Source of the DNA: Oscillospiraceae bacterium
Lineage (GTDB): Bacteria > Bacillota > Clostridia > Oscillospirales > CAG-272
Assembly (NCBI GenBank): GCA_015063305.1
Contig: SVUJ01000006.1
Span: 44,048-108,047, forward strand
Length of the DNA: 64,000 bases
Direction: 5' to 3'
Under the pieces are notes generated by a model. The model was not told the origin of the DNA. It saw nothing but the letters and a program-made list of their open reading frames with translations, and ran no database searches. Positions within the stretch are counted from its first letter, which is position 1. Every line of letters begins with the position of its first letter. A program made the position numbers and the translations under genes. Positions 48,335-58,411 of the stretch are shown here, one piece after another.

Positions 48335-50887
48335 ATGAAGAAAATTTTGATAGTTGACGGAAACAGTATACTTAACAGAGCCTATTATGGGGTAAGACCG
48401 CTTACTACCAAGGATGGGCTTTATACTAACGCCGTGTACGGTATGTATTCTATACTCTCAAAGAATATAAATACGGTATCTCCCGACTACTGCGTGGTAG
48501 CGTTTGACCTCAAAGCCCCTACCTTCAGACATAAGATGTATGACCTGTATAAGGCAAACAGAAAGGGAATGCCCGAGGAGCTTGCGATGCAGCTTCCTTA
48601 CGCCAAGGAATGTGTTAAGGATATGGGATTTACACTCCTTGAGCTTGAGGGATATGAGGCTGACGATATTTTGGGAACGGTGTCGGCAAAGGCGGCAGAG
48701 CTTGGTATACATTCATACCTTCTCACGGGAGACAGGGATTCCTTGCAGCTTATTGATGATAATACCACCGTTCTCCTTGCCACGAACAAGGAAACACTTA
48801 ATTTTGACAGGGAGCTTTTTGTGTCCACATACGGCATATCCCCCTCTCAGTTTGCCGACGTAAAGGCGCTTATGGGAGATTCTTCGGATAATATCCCCGG
48901 CGTTCCCGGTATCGGCGAGAAGACCGCCTTTAAGCTCATAGCTGAATTTTCGAGCCTTGAGGGAGTGTATGCGGGATATCAGGATTCAAAGCTCACACCC
49001 TCGGTGAAGCAAAAGCTTACCGACGGAAAAGAGAGCGCTCTTATATCGCAAAAGTTGGCAATTATCGACAGAGCCGCACCCATAGACTTCGATATAGACA
49101 GCCACGAATACAAGGGTATAAAGAGCAGAGAAATGCGAAGCCTTTTTGAAAAGCTCGAGTTTTTCTCGCTTATCAAAAAGCTTGGTCTTGATAAGCTTGG
49201 AGAAGACGCGGAGATAAAAGAAGCACCAAAATCCGAAACGACGGAAAAGCCCGCTCCTACAAGTGAAGAGGTATCTATTGAGCAGATGGCGGAGCATTTT
49301 TGCGGGAAGACGATAGCCGTTAGTATGGACGGCTCTTATCTGTGCGCGTATGACGGTGATAAGCTTTTGCACGCCTCGGTCAATGCTTCAAAGGGAGCGC
49401 TTGAGGCTCTGTTTAAGTCTGCTAAAGTTATAACCCACGATGCTAAGAATTTCTATAAAAATCTTATCGGAATGGGAATAGAGTATAGTGACTGCTATTT
49501 TGATACTATGCTCGCGGCATATGTTCTCAATTCAACTCGCCGCGGATACAGTCTTGAAGAGGTATATCTTGAATATATTGAGAGTACGCTCACCGAGGAT
49601 ATCGACCGCGCGTTTGCTATATACCGCATATTTGAGGTCATTTCCTCGCGTGTTAAAGCGGAGGGCTGCGAAAGTCTTCTGTTTGATATAGAGATACCCC
49701 TGGCGGCGGTCCTTGCCGATATGGAAATGACAGGCGTAAAGGTAGACACGCAGGGTATAAATGAATATTCAAAAGAGCTCTCCGAGCTTACAGATGCTCT
49801 TAAAGAGAGGATATATTACGCCGCAGGTGAGGAATTTAATATAGATTCCCACAAGCAGCTTGGAGATATACTCTTCAATAAGCTTGGTCTTCCCGCGCAA
49901 AAGAAGACTAAAACAGGATATTCTACCGATGCAGATGTTCTCAACAAGCTCAGGGGCAAACACGATATAATCGAGGATATACTCGATTACAGGCAGATAT
50001 CTAAGCTCAATTCCACCTATACTCATACTTTGGTGGAGCTTGCGGACGATAACGGTAGGATACACACGGTGCTTAATCAAACGGGTACTGCAACGGGACG
50101 TCTTTCCTCGGCAGAGCCCAATCTGCAGAATATACCCGTAAGAACAGAGCTTGGAAGAAGATTCAGAAAATATTTTATCCCTAAAAACGAGGATTACGTT
50201 ATAGTAGATGCCGACTATTCCCAGATAGAGCTTAGACTGCTTGCCGATATATCGGGAGATGAAACTATGATATCTGCGTTTATTGACGGTGAGGATATTC
50301 ATACATCTACCGCGGCAAGAGTTTTCGGTGTTTCTTCGGCAGAGGTTACACCAGAGCTCAGAAAGCGCGCTAAGGCGGTCAATTTCGGTATAGTCTACGG
50401 CATAGGCGATTATTCGCTTTCCGAGGATCTCGGTATTTCGAGAGCTCAGGCTAAGCAATATATAGAATCCTATCTCGAGGGATTTCCTAAGGTATGCGAA
50501 TACCTCGAAAATATAAAGGAGCAGGCAAGGAAGGACGGATACGTTTCAACTCTCTTTGGAAGGAGAAGATATATTCCCGAGCTTAGCGCGTCTAATAAAA
50601 ATCTTCAGCATTTCGGTGAGCGAGTGGCTATGAACAGTCCGATACAGGGAACTGCGGCGGACATCATAAAAATAGCTATGATAAACGTTCAGCGCAAGCT
50701 GAAAGAGGCGGGTATAGATGCAAGGCTTATACTTCAGGTGCATGACGAATTGCTCGTTGAGACGCATAAGAGCTGTGTCGAAGAGGCAAAGTCGATACTC
50801 GTTCGCGAGATGGAGAGTGCCGTATCCTTGAGAGTTCCTCTTGACGTTGAGGCAGGAGTGGGCGCAACTTGGTTCGACGCTAAATAA
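48335..50887 (+). CDS. polA: DNA polymerase I
   Basis: The 850-residue protein has a 5' nuclease domain (1 to about 290: 'KILIVDGNSILNRAYYGVRPL', 'YEADDILGT', 'TGDRDSLQLI', 'GDSSDNIPGVPGIGEKTA'), a 3'-5' exonuclease-like domain without the catalytic DxE (it reads IAVSMDGSYL), and a family A polymerase domain with motif A 'DADYSQIELRLLADISGD', motif B 'RKRAKAVNFGIVYG' and motif C 'QVHDELLVE'. It processes Okazaki fragments and fills repair gaps, including those left by UvrABC. ATG 48335 after AAGGAGA is chosen over an upstream in-frame ATG. Confidence 0.97.
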   Translation: MKKILIVDGNSILNRAYYGVRPLTTKDGLYTNAVYGMYSILSKNINTVSPDYCVVAFDLKAPTFRHKMYDLYKANRKGMPEELAMQLPYAKECVKDMGFTLLELEGYEADDILGTVSAKAAELGIHSYLLTGDRDSLQLIDDNTTVLLATNKETLNFDRELFVSTYGISPSQFADVKALMGDSSDNIPGVPGIGEKTAFKLIAEFSSLEGVYAGYQDSKLTPSVKQKLTDGKESALISQKLAIIDRAAPIDFDIDSHEYKGIKSREMRSLFEKLEFFSLIKKLGLDKLGEDAEIKEAPKSETTEKPAPTSEEVSIEQMAEHFCGKTIAVSMDGSYLCAYDGDKLLHASVNASKGALEALFKSAKVITHDAKNFYKNLIGMGIEYSDCYFDTMLAAYVLNSTRRGYSLEEVYLEYIESTLTEDIDRAFAIYRIFEVISSRVKAEGCESLLFDIEIPLAAVLADMEMTGVKVDTQGINEYSKELSELTDALKERIYYAAGEEFNIDSHKQLGDILFNKLGLPAQKKTKTGYSTDADVLNKLRGKHDIIEDILDYRQISKLNSTYTHTLVELADDNGRIHTVLNQTGTATGRLSSAEPNLQNIPVRTELGRRFRKYFIPKNEDYVIVDADYSQIELRLLADISGDETMISAFIDGEDIHTSTAARVFGVSSAEVTPELRKRAKAVNFGIVYGIGDYSLSEDLGISRAQAKQYIESYLEGFPKVCEYLENIKEQARKDGYVSTLFGRRRYIPELSASNKNLQHFGERVAMNSPIQGTAADIIKIAMINVQRKLKEAGIDARLILQVHDELLVETHKSCVEEAKSILVREMESAVSLRVPLDVEAGVGATWFDAK

Positions 50888-50908
50888 AGGTTATCAATGG
50901 AGGCAAAA

Positions 50909-52348
50909 ATGAAAAGAGCAAGCGGAGTGCTTATGCACATTTCCACGCTTTGGGGAGAATATTCGATAGGCGGATTTGGAAAGAGCGCTTTTGAATTTAT
51001 AGATTTTCTTTCGGAGTCCGGTTTTTCCTATTGGCAGATACTTCCGCTAAACCCAACCGATGATTTTAATTCTCCGTATAAATCCTATTCAGCTTTTGCG
51101 GGAGAGGCGTATTTTGTTGATATTGAGCCGCTATACGAGGACGGCTTGATAAGTGCCGAGGAGCTTTCTGCTCAGAAACAAAAAACTCCTTATCTGTGTG
51201 AATATGATATTCTTAAGGAGAGAAGACTGCCTCTGCTCAGGCTCGCCTCTTCGCGTGTTGACGAAACCCTTAAAACTGAAATAAAAAGCTATATAGAGCA
51301 GCGTCCGCGCCTGAGGGATTTTTGTGTCTTTATGGCACTTAAAGAGGCGAACGAAAACAGGGAATGGATAGAATTTTCCACCGATAATTACAGCGAAGAA
51401 ACTCTCTTTATGTGGGAGTTTATACAATATAATTTCCATATTCAATGGGCAAAGGTCAAGGAGTATGCGAACAAAAAGGGAATATCTATAATAGGCGATA
51501 TCCCAATATACGTTTCGCACGACAGCTCGGACGTTTTCTTTGACGGAGAGCAATTTGAGCTTGACGCCAAGGGAAGGTCTAAGAGAGTGGCAGGAGTTCC
51601 GCCCGACTACTTTAACGAGGACGGTCAGATGTGGGGCAATCCGCTTTACGATTGGAAACAGATGAAAAAGGACTCATACGCGTGGTGGAAGGAACGCATA
51701 TCCTACAACCTCAAGCTGTTTGACGGAATAAGGATAGACCATTTCAGAGGCTTTGAGTCTTTTTGGAGCGTTCCCGCCGAGGCGGAAAGCGCAAAGGAAG
51801 GCAAATGGGTAAAGGGCGGCGGAAAAAGCTTTATACGCGAGGTATCGGCTGTATCCGATGGCTCACTCGTTATAGCCGAGGACCTCGGCGAGATAACACC
51901 CGCGGTCACCGAGCTTGTAAGATTCAGCGGTTTTCCCGGTATGAGGGTATTCCAATTTGCTTTTATGGGCGATCCCGAGTCGTCGCATCTTCCGCATAAC
52001 TACGCGAATAATTGCGTGGCGTATACGGGTACGCACGATAACGACACCTTACTCGGATATCTTATGAAGCTTGATGACGGATGCAGAAGACGAGTTTTTG
52101 ATTATTGCGGATATTCGGGGAATAATTGCGATGACGGGTGCAGATACGTTATAAAAACGATGCTCTCAAGCCACGCCGGAATAGTTATGCTTCCGATACA
52201 GGATATCCTTGGATATGGCTCTGACACGCGTATGAACACCCCCGGAAGCGCCGAAGGAAACTGGACGGTAAGATTTACAAAGGAACAGATAAATTTTATA
52301 GACAGGAGATATCTCCGATCTTTGAATGAAATGTATGGAAGAATATAA
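50909..52348 (+). CDS. malQ: 4-alpha-glucanotransferase (amylomaltase)
   Basis: The 479-residue GH77 enzyme shuffles alpha-1,4-glucan chains. It begins 'RASGVLMHISTLWGEYSIGGFGKSAFEFIDFLSESGFSYWQILPLNPT', and has 'IIGDIPIYVSHDSSDVF', the catalytic nucleophile in 'DGIRIDHFRGFESFW', 'IAEDLGEITPAV' (acid/base Glu) and 'YTGTHDNDTLLG'. ATG 50909 follows TGGAGGC; an in-frame ATG at 50897 overlaps that site. It lies 21 bp after polA and may share its transcript. Confidence 0.95.
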   Translation: MKRASGVLMHISTLWGEYSIGGFGKSAFEFIDFLSESGFSYWQILPLNPTDDFNSPYKSYSAFAGEAYFVDIEPLYEDGLISAEELSAQKQKTPYLCEYDILKERRLPLLRLASSRVDETLKTEIKSYIEQRPRLRDFCVFMALKEANENREWIEFSTDNYSEETLFMWEFIQYNFHIQWAKVKEYANKKGISIIGDIPIYVSHDSSDVFFDGEQFELDAKGRSKRVAGVPPDYFNEDGQMWGNPLYDWKQMKKDSYAWWKERISYNLKLFDGIRIDHFRGFESFWSVPAEAESAKEGKWVKGGGKSFIREVSAVSDGSLVIAEDLGEITPAVTELVRFSGFPGMRVFQFAFMGDPESSHLPHNYANNCVAYTGTHDNDTLLGYLMKLDDGCRRRVFDYCGYSGNNCDDGCRYVIKTMLSSHAGIVMLPIQDILGYGSDTRMNTPGSAEGNWTVRFTKEQINFIDRRYLRSLNEMYGRI

Positions 52349-52370
52349 ACGAAAAATACGAAGATTTGAT

Positions 52371-52391
52371 AGTATATTTGTAAAATATACT
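52371..52391. promoter_or_regulatory. Perfect inverted repeat upstream of pckG
   Basis: AGTATATTT (52371-52379) and AAATATACT (52383-52391) flank GTA. A degraded second copy (AATATACTTGTAAAATATAT) overlaps the -35 at about 52423-52442. These are candidate operators; the cognate regulator is unknown. Confidence 0.45.
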
Positions 52392-52428
52392 CAAATTGTT
52401 AAATAAATGTAACCAATAAAAAATATAC

Positions 52429-52457
52429 TTGTAAAATATATTTTTTTGTGGTAGAAT
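52429..52457 (+). promoter_or_regulatory. Predicted promoter of pckG
   Basis: TTGTAA (52429-52434), 17-bp spacer, TAGAAT (52452-52457). Confidence 0.6.
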
Positions 52458-52530
52458 GTAAGTTGGGTAACGAGGATATTCTGTTACCTATGCCACAGTC
52501 TAAAATAAATTATCATAGAGGAGAAAAAAC

Positions 52531-54312
52531 ATGACCCAAAATAAGCATGTCCTTAGCTGGATCGAAGAAATGAAGGCTATGACACAACCCGACAAGGTTA
52601 TCTGGATCGACGGTTCTGAGGAACAGGCAGAGGCTCTCAGAGCAGAGGCTTGCTCTACAGGTGAGATGATAAAGCTCAACCAGGACCTCCTTCCCAACTG
52701 CTATCTTCACAGAACTGCAGTGAATGATGTTGCCCGCGTTGAGGGCAGAACCTTTATCTGTACTTCCAAGAAAGAGGATGCAGGTAATATCAATAACTGG
52801 ATGGCTCCCGAAGAGTGCTACGCAAAGCTTTCCAAGCTTTACAAGGGCGCGATGAAGGGAAGAACCATGTACGTTATTCCTTACTCCATGAGTATCGTAG
52901 GCTCTCCCTTTGCTAAATATGGAATAGAGCTTACCGACTCTATCTATGTCGTTCTTAACATGCTCATCATGACCCGTGTTGGAACAGACGTGCTTGAGGC
53001 TCTCGGAGAGAGCGGTGATTTTATAAAGGGTCTTCACGCAAAAGCTGATATAGATGAGGAAAACCGTTATATCTGTCATTTCCCCGAGGATAACACTATC
53101 TGGTCTGTTAACTCCGGTTACGGCGGAAACGTTCTTCTCGGTAAGAAGTGCTTTGCTCTTCGTATAGCTTCCTATATAGGACGCAACGAGGGCTGGATGG
53201 CTGAGCATATGCTCATCCTCGGTGTTGAGTATCCTGATGGAGAAACAAAGTACGTTGCAGCGGCATTTCCCTCTGCATGCGGTAAGACCAACCTCGCTAT
53301 GCTTATTCCTCCGGAATTCTATTCCAAGAAGGGATACAAGGTATGGTGCGTAGGTGACGATATAGCTTGGATCCGTGTTGGTGAGGACGGAAGACTTTGG
53401 GCAGTTAACCCCGAGAACGGTTTCTTCGGCGTTGCTCCCGGAACAAACGAAAACTCCAACCCCAATGCTCTCCATACAACTATGAGAGACACCATATTCA
53501 CAAACGTTGTTCATAACCTTGAGAACAATACCGTTTGGTGGGAAGGCCTCGATAAGAATCCTCCCGCAAACGCTATCGACTGGAAGGGTAACGTTTGGGA
53601 TTACAAGAAGTTCAACAAGGCTGATAAGTCCACCTGCGGAGCGCACCCCAACAGCCGCTTTACCGCTATGGCGATCAACTGTCCTTGCATTTCCAAGGAA
53701 TTTAACAATCCCGCGGGAGTTCCTCTCTCGGCTATCGTATTCGGTGGACGTAGAGCGAAGACCGCTCCTCTGGTATATCAGTCAACAAGCTGGCAGAACG
53801 GCGCGTTCGTTGGTTCTATCATGGCTTCCGAGACAACTGCAGCTGCAGCAGGCGCTGTAGGTGTTGTTCGCCGTGACCCGATGGCTATGCGTCCCTTCGT
53901 TGGATACGATATGGGTGACTACTGGGCACACTGGCTCAAAATGGGCACAATGATACCCAATCCTCCCAAGATATTCCACGTTAACTGGTTCCGTACCGAT
54001 GATAACGGCAACTTTATCTGGCCGGGATTTGGCGACAATATGAGAGTTCTTATGTGGATACTCGACCGTTGCGAGGGCAAGGTTGATGCTGATATCACTC
54101 CTATCGGATACGTTCCCAACGCAGAGGATATCAACATTGAGGGTCTTGAGGATGTTACACTTGACACCATCAAGGAGCTTCTCACCGTTGATACAGCTTC
54201 TTGGCTTGAAGACGTTGAAAACATCAAGGCGTTCTATGCTCAGGTTGGAAACAGAGTTCCTCAGGCTATGTATGACGAGCTTGCAGCACTCGAGGCAAGA
54301 CTTAAGGCGTAA
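52531..54312 (+). CDS. pckG: Phosphoenolpyruvate carboxykinase (GTP)
   Basis: The 593-residue protein interconverts oxaloacetate and PEP with GTP/GDP. It is the GTP type: 'NCYLHRTAVNDVARVEGRTFICT', 'RTMYVIPYSMSIVGSPFAKYGIELTDSIYVV', the P-loop 'FPSACGKTNLAML' (kinase-1), the metal loop 'CVGDDIAWIR', 'GFFGVAPGTNENSNPNA', and 'FGGRRAKTAPLVYQ'. In anaerobic gut Clostridia it commonly fixes CO2 towards oxaloacetate. Codon use (ATC, CTC, GTT) points to high expression. Own promoter and strong terminator. Confidence 0.96.
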   Translation: MTQNKHVLSWIEEMKAMTQPDKVIWIDGSEEQAEALRAEACSTGEMIKLNQDLLPNCYLHRTAVNDVARVEGRTFICTSKKEDAGNINNWMAPEECYAKLSKLYKGAMKGRTMYVIPYSMSIVGSPFAKYGIELTDSIYVVLNMLIMTRVGTDVLEALGESGDFIKGLHAKADIDEENRYICHFPEDNTIWSVNSGYGGNVLLGKKCFALRIASYIGRNEGWMAEHMLILGVEYPDGETKYVAAAFPSACGKTNLAMLIPPEFYSKKGYKVWCVGDDIAWIRVGEDGRLWAVNPENGFFGVAPGTNENSNPNALHTTMRDTIFTNVVHNLENNTVWWEGLDKNPPANAIDWKGNVWDYKKFNKADKSTCGAHPNSRFTAMAINCPCISKEFNNPAGVPLSAIVFGGRRAKTAPLVYQSTSWQNGAFVGSIMASETTAAAAGAVGVVRRDPMAMRPFVGYDMGDYWAHWLKMGTMIPNPPKIFHVNWFRTDDNGNFIWPGFGDNMRVLMWILDRCEGKVDADITPIGYVPNAEDINIEGLEDVTLDTIKELLTVDTASWLEDVENIKAFYAQVGNRVPQAMYDELAALEARLKA

Positions 54313-54330
54313 TTCAAAAACGAATATAAT

Positions 54331-54366
54331 AAAAGCTCTGCACACCGAGGTGTGCAGAGCTTTTTG
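54331..54366. terminator. Terminator between pckG and mscL
   Basis: Stem AAAAGCTCTGCACAC / GTGTGCAGAGCTTTTT with a 4-nt loop; serves both convergent genes. Confidence 0.9.
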
Positions 54367-54379
54367 GATATCTGTTTAA

Positions 54380-54967
54380 TTATTTGCGAAGCAGATCGCG
54401 GATTTCCTTGAGAAGATCCTCGGTTGTGGGATTTGCAAGTCTTTCAAGTCTTGCCTTTTCCTCAGCTTCTTTTTTAGCTTCCTCTGCTTTTCTTGCCTTT
54501 TCTGCATAATAAGCAGCAACAGCCTCGGTATCAGAACGCTTGATTCCAAGCTTTCTCATTTCTTTTCTGTCTGCCTTAGCTATCTTGTCGTTTGCAAGAT
54601 TTCCGGCAAATTCCTTCTGACCCTCTCTGAATTTGTTAACTATCTTAACTATAACGAAGAGAACGAGTGCGATAAGGAAGAAGTTGATCACAGCGTTTAT
54701 GAATGCGCCCCAATCTATGTATATTGATTCTGCAAGGTCAAGAACACCCTCCTCGTCGTATGCGGGTTTAAGCATAGTGTAGATCTCGCTCAGAGAATCC
54801 GCGCCAAAGATCGCCGCAAGCATCCAGTTTATCAAGGGCTTAAGGATATTGTTGCTAAGTCCGTTGACTATCGCGGTGAAAGAACTACCAACGATAACAC
54901 CGACTGCCATATCCACGATGTTTCCGCGTGTTATGAATTTTTTGAATTCAGCAAAAAATTTTTTCAT
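54380..54967 (-). CDS. mscL: Large-conductance mechanosensitive channel
   Basis: The 195-residue protein starts 'MKKFFAEFKKFITRGNIVDMAVGVIVGSSFTAIVNGLSNNILKPLI', the MscL pore helix, and has a second TM helix at about 78-100. The C-terminal tail after residue ~105 is about 50 residues longer than usual, ending in a charged coiled-coil (YYAEKARKAEEAKKEAEEKARLERL) and 'TTEDLLKEIRDLL', the conserved terminal helix. It releases solutes under hypo-osmotic shock. Confidence 0.93.
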   Translation of the reverse strand: MKKFFAEFKKFITRGNIVDMAVGVIVGSSFTAIVNGLSNNILKPLINWMLAAIFGADSLSEIYTMLKPAYDEEGVLDLAESIYIDWGAFINAVINFFLIALVLFVIVKIVNKFREGQKEFAGNLANDKIAKADRKEMRKLGIKRSDTEAVAAYYAEKARKAEEAKKEAEEKARLERLANPTTEDLLKEIRDLLRK

Positions 54968-55003
54968 AATAACTCCTTTGTTTTATTTATTCTTTACCCT
55001 ACA

Positions 55004-55031
55004 ATTATATCACAAATGCTTAAAAAGTCAA
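55004..55031 (-). promoter_or_regulatory. Promoter of mscL
   Basis: Minus strand TTGACT (55031-55026), 16-bp spacer, TATAAT (55009-55004). Confidence 0.7.
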
Positions 55032-55098
55032 GTTTTATATCAAAATATATTACTTTGAGTGACGATGTAAAATTATTGTAAGAATTTAAGTATAGGTG

Positions 55099-55127
55099 TT
55101 GAATTTTAAGATATGATTTAGTATAAT
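55099..55127 (+). promoter_or_regulatory. Promoter of the nitroreductase-SGNH-uvrB-uvrA unit
   Basis: TTGAAT (55099-55104), 17-bp spacer, TATAAT (55122-55127). No LexA-type box is evident nearby. Confidence 0.7.
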
Positions 55128-55165
55128 AATTAGAGTATATATTTAACTAAGGTAAGGAAAAAGAT

Positions 55166-55690
55166 ATGGATAATATGGTTCTTAAAGCTCTTGAGGAGCG
55201 CAGAAGCGTAAAAAAATACAGCAGCCGTGCCCTTGAAGAGGATAAGCTTGACGCTATACTCAAAGCGGCAACCTTTGCGCCTACGGGAAGAAATCTTCAG
55301 TCGCCCATTATGGTCGTTGTAAGAGATGCTCAAACGCGCGAGATGCTAAGAAAAATGAACGCCGAGATACTCGGAAATCCCGATGCCGATCCTTTTTACG
55401 GCGCTCCCGTTATCGTAGTGGTGTTAGCCGATAAGAATGTGAATACTTATATTGAGGACGGAAGCCTGGTCATGGGTAACCTGATGATAGCCGCTCATTC
55501 GCTTGGCGTTGATTCCTGCTGGATACACCGCGCAAGACAGGAGTTTGAGAGCCCCGAGGGAAAAGCTCTGCTTGAAAAGTGGGGTATTGAGGGCGATTAT
55601 GCGGGAATAGGACATTGCATACTCGGATACCGCGAGGGAGATGCTCCCGCAGTACGTCCGCGCAAGGGAAATTATATCTACAAGGTGTAA
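55166..55690 (+). CDS. Nitroreductase-family FMN oxidoreductase
   Basis: The 174-residue protein has the family start 'ALEERRSVKKYSSRALEEDKLDAILKAATFAPTGRNLQSP' (FMN-phosphate binding Arg-Arg-Ser), 'GAPVIVVVLAD', 'DGSLVMGNLMIAAHSLGVDSCWIHRA' and 'CILGYREGDAPAVRPRKGNYIYKV'. It reduces quinones, nitro compounds or flavins with NAD(P)H; the natural substrate is unknown. It precedes the SGNH gene by 12 bp. Confidence 0.9.
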   Translation: MDNMVLKALEERRSVKKYSSRALEEDKLDAILKAATFAPTGRNLQSPIMVVVRDAQTREMLRKMNAEILGNPDADPFYGAPVIVVVLADKNVNTYIEDGSLVMGNLMIAAHSLGVDSCWIHRARQEFESPEGKALLEKWGIEGDYAGIGHCILGYREGDAPAVRPRKGNYIYKV

Positions 55691-55702
55691 CGGAGAATTT
55701 TG

Positions 55703-56377
55703 ATGGAACTTAAAGGTAAGGTCGTAAATATTCTCGGTGACAGTATTTCCGAAGGGGTTGGCGTTACCGATATTGAGAATAACAGATATGACAACATAAT
55801 AAAACGGGAGTGCGGATTGGGGGCGGTCAACAGTTATGCCGTCAGCGGATCTCGTATCGCGCATCAGATACACGCAAGTCAGAACCCGCGCTTTGACCTT
55901 TGCTTTTGCGGCAGAGCCTACGATATGGATACCTCTGCCGATATGGTGATAGTCTGGGGCGGAGCGAATGACTATATCCACGGAGATGCGCCGATAGGCC
56001 GCAAGGGGGATACAACGCCCGCAACCTTTTACGGCGGAGTGTATTTTCTGATGAATTATCTGAAAAAGAACTATCCCGGAAAGCCTATCATCTTTATCAC
56101 GCCTGCTCATTGCTGTTACTGTAACAGCTCAGATCAAAAAGTTTCAAGGCGTTCGAACAAGAGAGATGATGCTATGCCCTTGCTTGGATACGTAAGGATA
56201 ATAGAAGAGATGGGCGCTGAGTTTGGTATTCCTGTGCTTAATATGTATGAAAAGCTCGGTATAGACCCTAACGTTGGATCGGATAATAGAAATTATACGG
56301 TAGACGGAATTCATTTCAATAATTCGGGACACGCTATTATCGCGTCAAGAATAATTGATTTTTTGAGATCGCTTTGA
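55703..56377 (+). CDS. SGNH/GDSL-family hydrolase
   Basis: The 224-residue protein has all SGNH blocks: 'ILGDSISEGVG' (Ser nucleophile), Gly in 'AVSGSRIA', 'WGGANDYIHG' (Asn) and 'DGIHFNNSGHAIIASRI' (Asp/His pair). It has no signal peptide, so it acts in the cytoplasm, probably as an esterase or deacetylase on an unknown ester. ATG 55703 is preferred to TTG 55700. It sits between a nitroreductase and uvrB. Confidence 0.88.
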   Translation: MELKGKVVNILGDSISEGVGVTDIENNRYDNIIKRECGLGAVNSYAVSGSRIAHQIHASQNPRFDLCFCGRAYDMDTSADMVIVWGGANDYIHGDAPIGRKGDTTPATFYGGVYFLMNYLKKNYPGKPIIFITPAHCCYCNSSDQKVSRRSNKRDDAMPLLGYVRIIEEMGAEFGIPVLNMYEKLGIDPNVGSDNRNYTVDGIHFNNSGHAIIASRIIDFLRSL

Positions 56378-56414
56378 TTTATAAAAAGCTCTATTTTTGG
56401 GAAAGGAGAGTCTT

Positions 56415-58400
56415 ATGGACAAGTTTGTGCTTAAAAGTGAATATATGCCAACAGGTGACCAGCCCCAGGCTATAGACTCTCTTGTAGAGGGAATAAAGCG
56501 CGGTGAGAGAATGCAGACCCTGCTTGGTGTCACGGGATCGGGTAAGACCTTTACTATGGCTAACGTTATAGCAAAGCTAAACAGACCAACCCTTGTTCTT
56601 GCTCACAATAAAACGCTCGCGGCTCAGCTCTGCAGCGAGTTCCGCGAGTTCTTTCCCGACAATGCGGTAGAGTATTTCGTATCCTACTACGATTATTATC
56701 AGCCCGAGGCTTATATCCCCGGCAAGGATATGTATATAGAAAAGGACGCCATGATAAACGAGGAGATAGATATGCTCCGTCATAGCGCCACATCTGCGCT
56801 TTTTGAGCGCAGGGACGTTATAATAGTCGCGAGTGTGTCCTGTATATATTCCTTGGGAGATCCCGAGGAATATAAAAAATTGGTCCTCGCGCTGCGCCCC
56901 GGAATGTATATGAGCCGTGATGAGCTTATACACAAGCTTGTTGCGATAAGCTATGACAGAAACGATATGTCGCTTGAGAGAGATAAATTCAGGGTCAGGG
57001 GCGATACGGTGGAGATAATCCCCGCGAGTATGAACGATAAGGCGCTTCGCGTTGAATTTTTCGGCGACGAGATAGACAGAGTCTCCGAGATAAACATTGT
57101 AACAGGAGAGATGCTTCGTACCCTGTCGTATGCGGCGGTCTATCCCGCAACTCACTACGCCGTTTCTGACGATAAGAAGGAAAGGGCACTCGCAGAGATA
57201 ATGCGTGAGATGGTGGAACGAGTGGAGTTTTTCCGTTCCGAGGATAAGCTTATCGAAGCGCAGAGGATAGAGGAAAGGGTCAAATACGACCTTGAAATGC
57301 TAAGAGAAGTGGGATTTTGCTCGGGAGTGGAGAACTATTCAAGAGTTCTTGCGGGCAGACCCGCAGGGTCTACACCCTATACCTTGCTCGACTATTTCCC
57401 CGAGGATTACATTATGTTCGTTGACGAGTCACACGTCAGTCTGCCTCAGGTGAGAGGTATGAGCGGAGGGGATACGGCAAGAAAGAAAAATCTTGTGGAA
57501 TACGGCTTCCGTTTGCCGTCGGCATTTGATAACCGTCCTCTTTATTTTGAGGAGTTTGAATCAAAGATAAATCAGGCTATATTTGTCAGCGCAACCCCGG
57601 GCGATTACGAGGCAGAGAACTCGGAGCGCACGGTAGAGCAGATCATAAGACCGACGGGGCTTGTTGATCCCGAGGTCGAGGTAAGACCTGTAGAGGGTCA
57701 GGTAGACGATCTTATGGGCGAGATAAAGCTCAGAACAGCCAAGGGAGAACGTGTGCTTGTAACCACGCTCACCCGAAAGATGGCAGAGGATCTGACCTCT
57801 TATCTTGAGAATAACGGAATAAAGGTGAGATATATACACTTCAACGTTGACACCATCGAGAGAATGGAGATAATAAGAGATCTGCGACTTGGCGAGTTTG
57901 ACGTTCTTGTTGGTATAAACCTTTTGAGAGAGGGACTTGATATCCCCGAGGTGTCGCTGGTAGCAATACTTGACGCAGATAAGGAGGGATTTCTCAGAGC
58001 CGAGCGAAGTCTTATACAGACCATAGGCCGTGCGGCGAGAAATGCCGAGGGTAAGGTAATAATGTATGCCGATACCGTTACGGGATCGATGGAAAGAGCA
58101 ATTAGCGAGACCGAGCGTAGGCGCAAGATACAGCAGAAATACAATGAGGATAACGGAATAATCCCCAAGACCATAATAAAGGGTATAAGGGATATAATAG
58201 ACATAGGAAAGCCCGCCGAGGAGTCTGTTCAAAAGAAGAATAAGAAGCTCGAACGCACTAAGAAGCTTTCAAATTCCGAGCGCGAAAAGCTTATAGAAGA
58301 CCTTACCAAACAGATGAAGGACGCGGCAAGAAGGCTTGAATTTGAACAGGCGGCATTTATCCGCGACAGGATAAATGAGCTTAAAAAGAAAGACAAGTGA
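56415..58400 (+). CDS. uvrB: Excinuclease ABC subunit B
   Basis: The 661-residue helicase-like protein verifies damage and recruits UvrC. Motifs: Walker A GVTGSGKT (38-45), the beta-hairpin '[21 protein letters not shown]' that clamps DNA, '[12 protein letters not shown]' (Walker B), '[17 protein letters not shown]', '[29 protein letters not shown]', 'QTIGRAARN', and a C-terminal UVR motif ('[27 protein letters not shown]'). ATG 56415 after AAAGGAG is chosen over an upstream in-frame ATG. It is followed at once by uvrA. Confidence 0.97.
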   Translation: MDKFVLKSEYMPTGDQPQAIDSLVEGIKRGERMQTLLGVTGSGKTFTMANVIAKLNRPTLVLAHNKTLAAQLCSEFREFFPDNAVEYFVSYYDYYQPEAYIPGKDMYIEKDAMINEEIDMLRHSATSALFERRDVIIVASVSCIYSLGDPEEYKKLVLALRPGMYMSRDELIHKLVAISYDRNDMSLERDKFRVRGDTVEIIPASMNDKALRVEFFGDEIDRVSEINIVTGEMLRTLSYAAVYPATHYAVSDDKKERALAEIMREMVERVEFFRSEDKLIEAQRIEERVKYDLEMLREVGFCSGVENYSRVLAGRPAGSTPYTLLDYFPEDYIMFVDESHVSLPQVRGMSGGDTARKKNLVEYGFRLPSAFDNRPLYFEEFESKINQAIFVSATPGDYEAENSERTVEQIIRPTGLVDPEVEVRPVEGQVDDLMGEIKLRTAKGERVLVTTLTRKMAEDLTSYLENNGIKVRYIHFNVDTIERMEIIRDLRLGEFDVLVGINLLREGLDIPEVSLVAILDADKEGFLRAERSLIQTIGRAARNAEGKVIMYADTVTGSMERAISETERRRKIQQKYNEDNGIIPKTIIKGIRDIIDIGKPAEESVQKKNKKLERTKKLSNSEREKLIEDLTKQMKDAARRLEFEQAAFIRDRINELKKKDK

Positions 58401-58411
58401 TAGGAGAGGGA

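Noticed and set aside
52394..52416. A Rex-type operator (TTGTTA...TAACCAA) upstream of pckG
   Set aside because: Spacing between half-sites is 3 bp too long and one half-site is imperfect; the adjacent perfect inverted repeat is a better candidate.
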